Origin: Acidiferrum sp963771295
GTDB taxonomy: Bacteria > Acidobacteriota > Terriglobia > Acidiferrales > UBA7541
DNA: 64,000 bases
Reading direction: 5' to 3'
Assembly: GCA_963771295.1 (NCBI GenBank)
Contig: CAVYTB010000004.1
Location: forward strand, 124,001 to 188,000
Part shown: positions 45,011-53,491 of the stretch, in pieces
Layout: every line of letters begins with the position of its first letter
Position numbering within the stretch: the first letter of the stretch is position 1
Translations under genes and position numbers: made by a program
Notes under the pieces: generated by a model
What the model was told of the DNA's origin: nothing
The model's database searches: none
The model's input: the letters and a program-made list of their open reading frames with translations, nothing else

Positions 45011-45538
45011 ATGCACGCCGCTTCACCATCGCGTAATGCGGTTCGCCTGGAGCTTGCGGCCGAGGCGCTGCGACGATTCTCTGAAGTGCGGTTCGTTGCG
45101 CGTGGGAGCAGTATGCTGCCCGCGATTTATCCCGGCGACTGCCTCACCGTACGAACATTCGGCGCGGAAACCCCACGGCGTGGAGAGATTGTCCTTTACC
45201 AGCGTGGCGGCGAATTTTATGTGCATCGAATCGTGGGAATTTCGGACGAAGGAGCGGCCCTCATTTATGAATTGCGTGGCGACGCCCTGACCGATTACGA
45301 CCCGTCGGTCGCCGCGAGCGAACTTCTTGGCCGCGTCACTTCTTTGGAACGGCGGGGAGTGTCTTTGGAACCCAATACAGCGGATGGAATTCAGTACCGC
45401 GCCATGTGCGTGATGATTCGCCATTCCAAATTTTCTGCGCCGCTGTTGTTGTGGTTGCACGCCATGCGCGAGCGCAATTTCCTGAAGACTTCATTGCCGT
45501 GGACCAGCGCGGTGCAAACGAAAGCGGAGCGTCCGTGA
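45011..45538 (+). CDS. S24/S26-type serine peptidase (signal-peptidase-like, Ser-His type)
   Basis: The 175-residue protein has the G-S-S-M-L-P motif with catalytic S34, the following YPGDCLTVR strand, then FYVHRIVGI with H72 where bacterial leader peptidases carry Lys. A His at this point is the arrangement of SipW/Sec11 (ER-type) signal peptidases. LRGDALTDYDPSV resembles the late conserved G-D box. There is no N-terminal membrane anchor, so it may act in the cytoplasm, for example cleaving the leader of the adjacent precursor. Start 45011 follows the precursor stop by 14 bp with GGGG 6 bp upstream; an ATG at 44969, inside the precursor gene, is the alternative. Confidence 0.75.
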   Translation: MHAASPSRNAVRLELAAEALRRFSEVRFVARGSSMLPAIYPGDCLTVRTFGAETPRRGEIVLYQRGGEFYVHRIVGISDEGAALIYELRGDALTDYDPSVAASELLGRVTSLERRGVSLEPNTADGIQYRAMCVMIRHSKFSAPLLLWLHAMRERNFLKTSLPWTSAVQTKAERP

Positions 45539-46380
45539 TGCCGTGGGCAATTTCACAAGACAACTCCGTGGGGCCGGGCTCGCTGGCTTTCGATGAAGTC
45601 ACCGTGGGAATTGGCGGAGTCGCCATCCAGTTGTGGACGCGGGATGCCGGGTTCCGCAGGGTCATCGAGGAGCGCTACGAGGGATTCTTGAATCCGGAGG
45701 CCTTGCCGGAATGCCGCTTTGAGATTCAGCTCACTTCGAATCGCCACAGCGCCGACACGGATGAGGACGTCAGCGTGTTCAAGTCCGGCTCGAAATGGTG
45801 CCTGAAGCGAGGCGACTTCCAGGCGGAGTGGGATCTGCACCGCCGCACAGGCTGGATCCGGCAATGCGCGAATCCGTATTCCATCGATTCCGTGCTGCGT
45901 ATCACGCATTCACTGCTGCTGGCGAAACAAGGCGGCTTTCAGTTGCATGCGTCGAGCGCGATTCGCAACGGCCGCGCGTTTCTGTTCGCCGGGGTTTCCG
46001 GCGTGGGAAAGACCACCATGGCGAGACTCGCGCCGCCCGACGCCATAGTTCTCACCGACGAAATTTCGTACATTCGCCGAATCGATAGCGGCTATCGGGC
46101 ATATGGCACGCCCTTTGCCGGTGAACTGCAGCGTCCGGGAGCAAACCAGTCTGCGCCATTGCAGCAGGCGTGTCTGCTGCGTCAAGGCGAGAGGAATCAA
46201 TTGCGGGCGGTGAGCCAGTCTGAGGCGATTCGCTGCCTGATGCGCCACGTATTGTTTTTCGCGCGGGACAACGAACTCGTGGAACAGGTGCTGGACTCCG
46301 TAGTGCACTTCGCCTCGCGTGTGGAAGTGGTGGAGATGGAATTCACGCCCGACCGGCGTGCGTGGGAACTCATCCAATGA
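45538..46380 (+). CDS. HPr-kinase-like (HprK-related) P-loop kinase
   Basis: The protein has 280 residues. A P-loop runs G152-V-S-G-V-G-K-T-T160, preceded by QLHASSAIRNGRAFLFAG, the pattern of HprK-related kinases. LTDEISYIRR supplies the Walker-B-like Asp/Glu. N-terminal ~120 residues are variable. HprK-related enzymes in peptide clusters (PadK/ThcoK in paeninodin-type lasso clusters) phosphorylate a serine of the precursor rather than HPr. The ATG overlaps the peptidase stop by one base (TGATG) and the stop overlaps the next ATG, so expression is coupled on both sides. The true HPr kinase signature and an HPr gene are absent here. Confidence 0.78.
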   Translation: MPWAISQDNSVGPGSLAFDEVTVGIGGVAIQLWTRDAGFRRVIEERYEGFLNPEALPECRFEIQLTSNRHSADTDEDVSVFKSGSKWCLKRGDFQAEWDLHRRTGWIRQCANPYSIDSVLRITHSLLLAKQGGFQLHASSAIRNGRAFLFAGVSGVGKTTMARLAPPDAIVLTDEISYIRRIDSGYRAYGTPFAGELQRPGANQSAPLQQACLLRQGERNQLRAVSQSEAIRCLMRHVLFFARDNELVEQVLDSVVHFASRVEVVEMEFTPDRRAWELIQ

Positions 46381-46694
46381 AAAATTGTTACATTGCGCGC
46401 AGCCGCAGCGTCGCGGCCCGCCAGCTTGGCGAGGAAATGGTGATTATGTCGGCGCAGGATTCGACGCTTTTCAACCTGAACCCGGTTGCGACACTGATTT
46501 GGTTGGGGGCCGACGGCCACACGCCCCTCGAAACTATTGTGCAACAGCGCATCTGCTCCACGTTTGAAGTGGAACTCGAAGAGGCGCTGCAAGACGCGCA
46601 GCAATTCGTCTCTGACCTGGCCTCTCATGGTGTTTTGTTGCTCGGGGAAACACCGATCAGCGATTCAAGCGTGGAAACGGTGAAGTCACCATGA
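46377..46694 (+). CDS. PqqD-like peptide-recognition protein (RRE domain)
   Basis: The 105-residue protein has the PqqD fold pattern: short strands (SVAARQLGEEMVIMSAQDSTLFNLNPVATLIWLGADGHTP, where the L-N-x-x-A-x-x-I-W block is the family hallmark), followed by helices (IVQQRICSTFEVELEEALQDAQQFVSDLASHGVLLL). PqqD-like proteins bind the leader of a precursor and present it to the modifying enzyme. The gene sits between the kinase and the radical SAM gene with 4-bp overlaps on both sides, so it likely chaperones the 61-residue peptide to one or both. Confidence 0.85.
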   Translation: MKNCYIARSRSVAARQLGEEMVIMSAQDSTLFNLNPVATLIWLGADGHTPLETIVQQRICSTFEVELEEALQDAQQFVSDLASHGVLLLGETPISDSSVETVKSP

Positions 46695-47797
46695 GCTTGA
46701 TGGAAAAAGTGAACGGCAAGGCGCTGAGCCTCGGCGTTCCCCTCAGCGTGCACCTCGACATCACCTATCGATGTAACGAGCGCTGTGAACACTGCTATCT
46801 GGAACACAGCGGCGAAAACGAATTGAGCACCGGCGAGATCCGCGCGTTTCTAAAACAATTTGCAGATGCCGGAGCGTTGTTTCTGACCATCAGCGGCGGC
46901 GAACCACTGTTGCGGCGAGACTGCTTTGAGGTCATTGAATTCGCGCGCGGACTGCAATTTAACGTGAAGCTGAAGACCAATGCGGTACTCATCCGCGAAA
47001 GGCAAGCGCGGCGTTTGCGCGAAGCGGGTGTCGAGCAGGTTCAAGTGAGCATCTATTCGCATAAGCCGGAAGTGCATGACGCCATTACCAAGTTGCCGGG
47101 CTCTTTGTCGCGCAGCCTGGAAGGCATTCGGCTGATGCGGGCCGTAGGGCTGAAGGTCACGCTCGCCAACGTTCTGATGAAGAGTAACGCGCGGGATTTC
47201 GCCGGAGTGCAAGCGCTGGCCGACGAGACCGGCTCGCAGTACACGCTGGATCCTACGATCACACCGATGCTGAATGGCGATACAGCGATTCTTGCGTTGA
47301 GCCTGCCCCCGGAACAACTTCGTGCTGTGTTTCGCGACGAACGGCTGGTCGGGCGAGTGGACGAATTCTGCGCACCGCCGGCTCCCATTGATGATTCCAT
47401 TCGCGAAGGTATCCCATGCAGTGCCGGACACACCTCGTGCTACGTTTCACCTTGGGGTGAAGTCTACCCGTGCGTGCAGTTTCCGCTGGTGTGTGGCAAT
47501 CTGCGCGAGCAGCCCTTTTCAGAAATCTGGAACAGATCCGAGCGGCTGCGTGAGGTGCGCGCAATTCGCGCAAAGCACCTTTCCACTTGTTGCTCCTGCT
47601 CGCATCTGGGGAGTTGCACTCGTTGTCCCGGTCTGGCGTTTATGGAAGGCAATATGCGAGGTCCTTCTTCCGCAGACTGCGAGAAGTCTTTCCAGCGTAC
47701 GGGCGTAGTTACCGCGGGTATGCTCGCAGCTTCCACGCCGCTGCCATTCGTTCCAAATCATACCGAGCTAGTGCAAATTCAGTTGCCAGGGATTTAA
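46691..47797 (+). CDS. Radical SAM/SPASM peptide maturase
   Basis: The 368-residue protein carries the radical SAM cluster motif C28-x3-C32-x2-C35 (DITYRCNERCEHCYLEHSG) and the SAM-contact GGEP in LTISGGEPLLRR. The C-terminal SPASM region (about residues 235-345) has many cysteines (CSAGHTSCYVSPWGEVYPC, STCCSCSHLGSCTRCPG, DCEKS) able to bind auxiliary iron-sulfur clusters. Such enzymes form C-C, thioether or epimerised residues in ribosomal peptides (PqqE, AlbA, MftC relatives). It is the last gene of the operon, just after the PqqD-like gene, so the 61-residue peptide is the expected substrate. Reaction type is not predictable here. Confidence 0.88.
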   Translation: MSLMEKVNGKALSLGVPLSVHLDITYRCNERCEHCYLEHSGENELSTGEIRAFLKQFADAGALFLTISGGEPLLRRDCFEVIEFARGLQFNVKLKTNAVLIRERQARRLREAGVEQVQVSIYSHKPEVHDAITKLPGSLSRSLEGIRLMRAVGLKVTLANVLMKSNARDFAGVQALADETGSQYTLDPTITPMLNGDTAILALSLPPEQLRAVFRDERLVGRVDEFCAPPAPIDDSIREGIPCSAGHTSCYVSPWGEVYPCVQFPLVCGNLREQPFSEIWNRSERLREVRAIRAKHLSTCCSCSHLGSCTRCPGLAFMEGNMRGPSSADCEKSFQRTGVVTAGMLAASTPLPFVPNHTELVQIQLPGI

Positions 47798-47847
47798 TCT
47801 CCGGTCGCAACCGAAGACCTCTGGAATTCGCCTATAGACGTTCCGGA

Positions 47848-50217
47848 CTATCGGCGCCAGCCACCACCACCCCAGCTGCGATCACCCCCGCCCCAACTGC
47901 GACCGCCGCCGCCGAAGCCGCCCCAGCTGTGGCTGCCGCCACCACCCCAACCGCCACCGCTGCTGGAGTGGGATTGATTGTAGTGATCGCTGGAGGACGC
48001 GCCACTCATTCGGTTCTGCATATCAGAGTTCATGCTCTGCGAATCGAAGCTTCCCGACGAGCGATCCTGATTGAGGGTCTGCTCGTGTTGTTGCATGTTG
48101 GCCTGACTATCGGGATGCTGTTGCTGGTAACTCTGCGATTTCTGCTGGGCTTCCTGTTGCGCCTGCTGCGTGTTCACGCTATTCCACGAGTTGCTGCTGT
48201 TGTCATATTTCTGCCAGCCGGAACCGGTGTTCTGGTAAACGTTGCCGTCGTGTCCCGCGTACATGTCGCCGCTGGAATTTTTGCCGGCATAGGTGTTCCC
48301 GTAGGCGGAAGAAGTGGCATAGCCGTGGCCACCTTGCGAACCCTGGATGGAACCGGCCGAGCCATTCGCGGTGGAGTAGTGCTGCGTATAAGCGGACTTG
48401 TTACCCTGCTGCACGTAAGACTGTCCCCACTGCGCTGTCGGGCTCGAGCCTTGATGCGTGGCGCCATAAGTTCCGGTGTAAGGATTGTAGGCTTGCCCAA
48501 CGCTTTGGCGCCCGTAGGCATTTGATGTGGAGGCGCCGCGCGCATATGTGCCGGTGTAAGGATTATATTGAGCGGCGGTGGTTGTCTTGCCGTATGCGCC
48601 ATAGGTCGTGCTGGAGTAACCGTATGCCCCGGTGTGCGTGTTGTAGTAGGGAGTGGCGTATCCGCCGTAGCCATACGGAGTGCAATACGGATGGTAATAA
48701 GGATACCCGCCGATCGGATAACCAATATAGGGAGGATAGTAGTAGCCCGTTCCGTTCGCCACGATCGCGCCAACCGTCGCTCCCATCACAAACGCGCCAA
48801 GATATCCGGCCGTATAGGTCGCAGAAATGTTGCCGTCTGACGTGGTGGTCTGCGTGACGTAGGTGACGTTATAAACGGGCGAACTCGGTGGAATGGTATA
48901 GATCACCTGAGGCACGGAAGTAGCGGTGGTCCAAGGGCCATTGGGGGTAGTGGACATGAACCAAACGCCTTGCAGACAAAGGTAATAAACGTCGCCGACT
49001 TGAATCACCTTGTCGACGGTATTAGTGGCGTACTGCATCGAAGTTCCGGTGATGGCAGCGAATTGCGGCGCGCCGCTGTAGCTGACTTTTGCCTGGGCCG
49101 CGGCGGTGGTGGGATTCAGAATCATGGTGGTGGGGATCTGGGCGATCAGCACCGCGTCTTTCGCTTCGTTGGTTCCGGGAACCGAGGCCAGAATGGAGCT
49201 TGCGGGGCTGGTCAGCGGAATGTTCGCAAAATCAGAGGGTAGAGTGAGGGAAGCAAAAGTCCATGGGCCTTGCAGGCTCGGTGCGCTAAACCAGCGTCCC
49301 GCAGCCAGGTAGTAGTACGTCTGCGCGGCGCTGTAGAGGAACAGTGGGCTGTCGGTATTGTTCGCGAAGGACAGTTGCGTGCCAGCAATTGGCGTGTAAG
49401 CGGGTTGCCCGTCGAACAGAATGATTTCGGCGGGACTGGTGGCATAGAAAACTCCGGGGATGGTGGGATTGGAAATCTGGGGAGCGGGAACCGCTTTCAG
49501 CACCTCAGCAAACTTTCCGGAGTTGGGCAGCTTTTTCAGATCATTCGGAACCTTCATGGTGCGCGACCACGGGCCGTTCAGATCCGCGGCGGTCAGCCAG
49601 ATAGTGCTGACAAGCAGATAGTATTTCGAATTGGATTTGTCCTGAAAAAGCGGCCACGTCGTGTTCACCACAGACTTCAGATTGGTGTGCGGCAGGTCCG
49701 CCAGAACCGGCTCACCATCGATGCCCAGAACGATGGCGGGGGCGTAGCTGACAAAAATAGTGGGAGGATGGTTATTGAGTTCAACGGTTTTTACGTTTTG
49801 CGCTTTGGGAAGATAGGCGACTACACGATCGAGTGAGATGTTGACGTAGGGTGGAATAAATGTCCTGAGGAGTTGATCCATCTGCGCGGTGGAAGCAGGG
49901 GGCAGAGAAGGAAAATACGTATTCAAGACATTCATGTTGTAGAACAAAACGACGTGCGTGGCAGTATCAACACTGGTGCTGCCCTGCAGACTGACCGCTC
50001 CCACGACTTGCTTGCCGCCGGTTGGAGTCAGTTGAAAGGCTTGGCGCCAGGTGATGGAGATAAAATCCTTCCAGTCATCGATCTGAGGCTGATACATGAC
50101 CAGAGTGCCGCCGGGTTTGACAATCTGGCGGGGCCAGCCGGGATCCTGCGCGGAAACCGTAACGGCTGTCGCCAGCGCCAGAAGCGAAACTGCCGCTGCG
50201 ATCTTAAGTATCTTCAT
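47848..50217 (-). CDS. Exported protein with conserved N-terminal part and Gly/Tyr/Ser/Trp-rich repetitive C-terminus
   Basis: The protein has 789 residues. The ATG at 50217 has AGAGGTG upstream and begins a signal peptide (MKILKIAAAVSLLALATAVTVSA). Residues about 30-460 form a beta-rich region with repeated WF-x-x-P-x-x-x-G-P-W units (for example GRWFSAPSLQGPWTFASL, GVWFMSTTPNGPWTTAT). A hydrophobic stretch (GYLGAFVMGATVGAIVANG) follows, then low-complexity repeats NPYTGTYARG / NPYTGTYGAT, a Gln-rich stretch and a Gly-Trp-rich end (SWGGGDRSWGGGGWRR). It converges on the RiPP-like operon with a 50-bp gap. A surface or matrix role is plausible but unproven. Confidence 0.78.
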   Translation of the reverse strand: MKILKIAAAVSLLALATAVTVSAQDPGWPRQIVKPGGTLVMYQPQIDDWKDFISITWRQAFQLTPTGGKQVVGAVSLQGSTSVDTATHVVLFYNMNVLNTYFPSLPPASTAQMDQLLRTFIPPYVNISLDRVVAYLPKAQNVKTVELNNHPPTIFVSYAPAIVLGIDGEPVLADLPHTNLKSVVNTTWPLFQDKSNSKYYLLVSTIWLTAADLNGPWSRTMKVPNDLKKLPNSGKFAEVLKAVPAPQISNPTIPGVFYATSPAEIILFDGQPAYTPIAGTQLSFANNTDSPLFLYSAAQTYYYLAAGRWFSAPSLQGPWTFASLTLPSDFANIPLTSPASSILASVPGTNEAKDAVLIAQIPTTMILNPTTAAAQAKVSYSGAPQFAAITGTSMQYATNTVDKVIQVGDVYYLCLQGVWFMSTTPNGPWTTATSVPQVIYTIPPSSPVYNVTYVTQTTTSDGNISATYTAGYLGAFVMGATVGAIVANGTGYYYPPYIGYPIGGYPYYHPYCTPYGYGGYATPYYNTHTGAYGYSSTTYGAYGKTTTAAQYNPYTGTYARGASTSNAYGRQSVGQAYNPYTGTYGATHQGSSPTAQWGQSYVQQGNKSAYTQHYSTANGSAGSIQGSQGGHGYATSSAYGNTYAGKNSSGDMYAGHDGNVYQNTGSGWQKYDNSSNSWNSVNTQQAQQEAQQKSQSYQQQHPDSQANMQQHEQTLNQDRSSGSFDSQSMNSDMQNRMSGASSSDHYNQSHSSSGGGWGGGGSHSWGGFGGGGRSWGGGDRSWGGGGWRR

Positions 50218-50576
50218 GTGAATCACCTCTGATGCGGTCGAACCAAAAATCTCCTGCGGTCCTCGCGCTTCTATCCTGCTGGTTCCGGTTGGGTGCGACA
50301 TTCTGCCTGCCCACGCCACTTCACTGTGCCTAACGGTGGCCTCGAGCGGTATTGTCATTTTTTACAGTTAGGAGCGCTGTCCGGACCTACAAGCGGCTGC
50401 GCCGAGCTTCGTCCCGACCCTGTACAAAATAACAATACCCCCAGAACCCGGTTCGTTTCTACAATCATCCCAAGTTGGGAGATGCTGAAATCGTGTTGGA
50501 TTGGTTGCGCGATGGGGATTATCATTCGCCATCGCAATCCTGAGTGCGAGGAAGCATCACTTCCGCAAGGAGACAC

Positions 50577-51317
50577 ATGAAAATCACACGGAGAATTGCA
50601 AATGTCGGCGTCCTGGGGGCATCGCTGGGAGTAGGAATTCTGGCGACCAGCACAATCCTTGTGCCCAGCCTGAAAGCGCAGAATCCCCAGATGCAGCAAC
50701 GAGTGGCCGAAGTAAAAGAGTCGATGGCGGTCAACAAGCAGTTGCTGGCTCAATACACCTGGATGGAACAGGACATCATCAGCATTAAAGGCGAGGAAAA
50801 GAAGGAAGAGCTCTATAACGTGCAACTAGGGCCCGACGGCAAACCGCAAAAGACGCCGGTGGATCCATCTTCTGTTTCTGACGACGATCGCCGCCGCCGT
50901 GGATTGCGCGGCCGCATTATCGAGAAGAAGACCGAAGAATTCAAGGAATACGGGGAGCAAATCAAAACTCTGGTGCAGCAATACGTTCCGCCAGATAAAG
51001 ACATGCTGCAACAGGCCTACCAGCAAGGAAACGTGATGATGGGACCGGTGGGAGGCGCGCCCGGTGAATATCGCCTGGTGATCAGTAACTATGTGAAGCA
51101 GGGCGACAACATGACCCTGGTGATGAACAAGGCGCAGAAATCGCTGGTCAGCTTGTCCATCGCCACGTACCTGAACGATCCGAGCGACGCGGTAAAGGTT
51201 AACGTGCAATTCGCCAGGATACCGAACGGGCCGAACCACGTTACCACCGAGACGATTGACGGCGTGAGCAAGCAGTTGACCATCACCGTCCAGAACAGCA
51301 ACTACCAGCACCAGTAG
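50577..51317 (+). CDS. Exported alpha/beta protein of unknown function
   Basis: The 246-residue protein has a GGAG ribosome-binding site and a signal peptide (VGVLGASLGVGILATSTILVPSLKA). A charged helical region follows (about residues 35-130, with DDDRRRRGLRGRIIEKKTEEFKEYGEQ), then a beta-rich C-terminal half (GEYRLVISNYVKQGDNMTLVMNKAQKSLVSLSIATYL). This resembles the all-beta periplasmic proteins often linked to lipid or outer-membrane handling, but I cannot name the family. It is the last ordinary chromosomal gene before the tRNA-Arg and the mobile region. Confidence 0.72.
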   Translation: MKITRRIANVGVLGASLGVGILATSTILVPSLKAQNPQMQQRVAEVKESMAVNKQLLAQYTWMEQDIISIKGEEKKEELYNVQLGPDGKPQKTPVDPSSVSDDDRRRRGLRGRIIEKKTEEFKEYGEQIKTLVQQYVPPDKDMLQQAYQQGNVMMGPVGGAPGEYRLVISNYVKQGDNMTLVMNKAQKSLVSLSIATYLNDPSDAVKVNVQFARIPNGPNHVTTETIDGVSKQLTITVQNSNYQHQ

Positions 51318-51377
51318 CCAAAAACGAGACGCACAGCCTCTCTTCGATTCATTTGGCGGGATTGATCCGCAAAAAAG

Positions 51378-51455
51378 TGGCGCGCCCGGTCGGACTTGAA
51401 CCGACAACAACCGGATTAGAAGTCCGGTGCTCTATCCAAATTGAGCTACGGGCGC
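51378..51455 (-). tRNA. tRNA-Arg (anticodon TCT), CCA encoded
   Basis: Reading the minus strand from 51455, the acceptor stem GCGCCCG pairs with CGGGCGC and is followed by discriminator G and an encoded CCA. The D arm (GCTC...GAGC), the anticodon arm CCGGA-CTTCTAA-TCCGG with anticodon TCT, and a T arm with GTTCAAGTC are all intact. An integrase gene ends 33 bp from the 5' end of this tRNA, making it the probable integration site. Confidence 0.95.
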
Positions 51456-51487
51456 GTCGTAAATCGTCAATACTGTGGCCCTATTTA

Positions 51488-52675
51488 TTACTTCTTTGTT
51501 TTGGACTCTCGTTGCTGAGACCAAATAGAGTCCAAAACCCCATTTAGCTTCTGCATGGCAGTACTCTGTCCGGCGGTCTCAGGGATCACGTAGTAAGCCA
51601 GCGTGGTGCTGACATTGGCGTGTCGCAGGATCGCCTGGACCGTCTTCGCTTGGGTCCCAAGAAAGTATAGTCGCGTTGCCAAGCCTCGGCGAAATCCATG
51701 CCACCCCACCCAGACGTCGCCAACTAGAGGTATGATCACGCGCCGCGCCAGGTTCTGCAGGCCGAGCGCGAAGCCTGTTCTTTCGCCACGGAAGATGAAG
51801 TCTTCGTCATTTCTCGATGGGAACTCAATACGATATGCGTCAAGGATCTTCCTTAGCCGCGGGATCACCGGGACTGCCCCACTACGTGCCTCTGTCTTTG
51901 GATCCCCCACGTAACTCCTCCACACCTTTTGCCTCACCATCAGGCTCTCCCCATCATAGTCACACCAGCGAATGCCCCGCAACTCGCTCATCGACAGCCC
52001 TGTGAACGCCGCAACCGCGACCACAGTACGCGCTGGTTCCGGCAGCTTTTCCAACATCAGAGCGATCTCTTCGGTCGTGTATGCGTGCCCTTCAAACGTC
52101 TTCTTCGCGCCCCCCACCTTGGTTCCTTCAAGCGGATTTACCCCATTGATCGCACCCACCTGCCGCGCCCTGTTGAACACTCCTGACAAGAGTGCCTTGA
52201 TGCGCAAGTGGGTCCGGTGGGTAAGCGTCGGGCTCAATGACATCAGGAATGATTGCGCGTGGACGGTCGTGAAGTCGCGAACACGTACGCCGGCGATGTC
52301 ACTATTCTTCCCATGAAGATTCCAGATATCCCGGTAGCCTCGGAGTGTCGATGGCTCGAGATGGAGTTCCCCTGACATGCTCAACCGCTGCTCGAGATGG
52401 GGGAAGTATCGCTGCTCGACGAACTCAGCCAACGTAAGAGTGCCGTCAAGCTGCGTTGCCTGGTTGCCGTTCACCTGCCTCATGACATCGTCCGCTAGTG
52501 ATCGGACATGAGTTTCAACTCGGTAGGTGTTGTTGACTGGCGCCAGGATCTTCGAGACGCGGACCCGCTTGGCACTGCCGTGTTCAACTCGATCTTCGTA
52601 ATACCGAACCAGCCTGAGCCCGTTACGCTTTACGATGCTTCCCTGCTGGTGTCGCGGCCTCATCTGGCTCCTCAT
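51488..52675 (-). CDS. Tyrosine recombinase (integrase) of a genomic island
   Basis: The 395-residue protein has an N-terminal arm and core-binding SAM-like domain (about residues 80-190) and a C-terminal catalytic domain with R233 (LSMSELRGI), H326-x2-R329 (WHGFRRG), H352 (LRHANVSTT) and Tyr nucleophile Y361 or Y362. These enzymes insert and excise mobile elements at short att sites, often in tRNA genes. It lies next to tRNA-Arg(TCT), on the side of the tRNA 5' end. The 5' part of its gene overlaps the HTH gene by 53 bp, so the two are one transcript. An internal Met5 is an alternative start. Confidence 0.93.
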   Translation of the reverse strand: MRSQMRPRHQQGSIVKRNGLRLVRYYEDRVEHGSAKRVRVSKILAPVNNTYRVETHVRSLADDVMRQVNGNQATQLDGTLTLAEFVEQRYFPHLEQRLSMSGELHLEPSTLRGYRDIWNLHGKNSDIAGVRVRDFTTVHAQSFLMSLSPTLTHRTHLRIKALLSGVFNRARQVGAINGVNPLEGTKVGGAKKTFEGHAYTTEEIALMLEKLPEPARTVVAVAAFTGLSMSELRGIRWCDYDGESLMVRQKVWRSYVGDPKTEARSGAVPVIPRLRKILDAYRIEFPSRNDEDFIFRGERTGFALGLQNLARRVIIPLVGDVWVGWHGFRRGLATRLYFLGTQAKTVQAILRHANVSTTLAYYVIPETAGQSTAMQKLNGVLDSIWSQQRESKTKK

Positions 52676-53060
52676 TCTTTCTTGTGGGGAATGCTACCAC
52701 GTTGATTTTTGATTTCCTACGTTGCGGCACATGGTTCGTTCGTCGCTGCTGCAGACTCTTGGCGTCCGCGGCGGCACATGCCTCTAGCCACCTGACGACG
52801 TTATCCCAATCGAATCTGATTTGCTTGCCGATCGGTAGCGCCGGGATCGGGTTGGGGCACCGCGGCCGGCGCTTCTCTGTGATCCAGGCGACAGACACCT
52901 TCAGCCGTTGGGCAAGCTCTTCGGGTGTCAGGATCTCACCCAAGTTGGTGTACGTGCGGCCTATGTACTTGTATCCTTTGGACGAGTCGACGCGTGGTGG
53001 CTTCTTGAATTCCTTGGCGCGAGCAAGGACAGCTGAGGCAGGTTCATCAGTTATGATCAT
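52623..53060 (-). CDS. Helix-turn-helix protein, excisionase/MerR-like, partner of the integrase
   Basis: The 145-residue protein contains a small winged-HTH of the excisionase type in its middle (ILTPEELAQRLKVSVAWITEKRRPR followed by PALPIGKQIRFDWDNVVRWLEA, about residues 43-93). The N-terminal 40 and C-terminal 50 residues are polar, and the C-terminus is very basic. Excisionase-like proteins steer the direction of tyrosine recombinases by bending DNA at att. Its stop codon lies within the integrase gene and its start overlaps the next small gene by 4 bp, giving a compact three-gene module. Confidence 0.75.
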   Translation of the reverse strand: MIITDEPASAVLARAKEFKKPPRVDSSKGYKYIGRTYTNLGEILTPEELAQRLKVSVAWITEKRRPRCPNPIPALPIGKQIRFDWDNVVRWLEACAAADAKSLQQRRTNHVPQRRKSKINVVAFPTRKNEEPDEAATPAGKHRKA

Positions 53061-53248
53061 TTTCTATTCTTCCTTTTCGCAGCCCAGTTCTTTCTCTGCG
53101 TCGCACTGATTTTCGCTCTCGCTGCAGCACTCATCTTCCGCTTCGCCTTCCCTCGTTTCCCACCCAAGGCTGTGATCGCAGCTTCGATTCCTTCCAGCTT
53201 TGCCACTAGTTTATTGTGCTCTTTCTTGAGCGCCTGAACTATGTTCAT
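53057..53248 (-). CDS. Small basic protein at the head of the integrase module
   Basis: The protein has 63 residues: an N-terminal helix (MNIVQALKKEHNKLVAKLEGIEAAITAL) that could form a coiled coil, then a Lys/Arg/Ala-rich tail (GKRGKAKRKMSAAARAKISATQRKNWAAKRKN) like histone H1 or nucleoid proteins. It probably binds nucleic acid. The gene is translationally coupled (ATGA) to the HTH gene. No named family can be assigned with confidence. Confidence 0.6.
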   Translation of the reverse strand: MNIVQALKKEHNKLVAKLEGIEAAITALGGKRGKAKRKMSAAARAKISATQRKNWAAKRKNRK

Positions 53249-53491
53249 GAGATTCCACCGCGCGGATCATACAATATGAAAGACCTAAGATGTGGAAGTA
53301 CCCTAGCGGGAGTTTACTGCGAGTGCTCTCCCGAAACTCTGCGCATCCCAACTAAATCGTTCCATCCATAAGAGTTAAACCAGTTTTCCTTCGTTCGAAT
53401 GTGTATTACCCTATTTATGTTAGCTGTACTGTGATTATTATCGCATTTTTCGCTTGACAAATAGCATTGTCTCGTTTATGTATTACCCTTG

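Noticed and set aside
45406..45537. Longer start for the HprK-like kinase (44 more residues)
   Set aside because: The extension lies within the peptidase gene in another frame. The ATG overlapping the peptidase stop is better supported by the overlap pattern seen throughout the operon.
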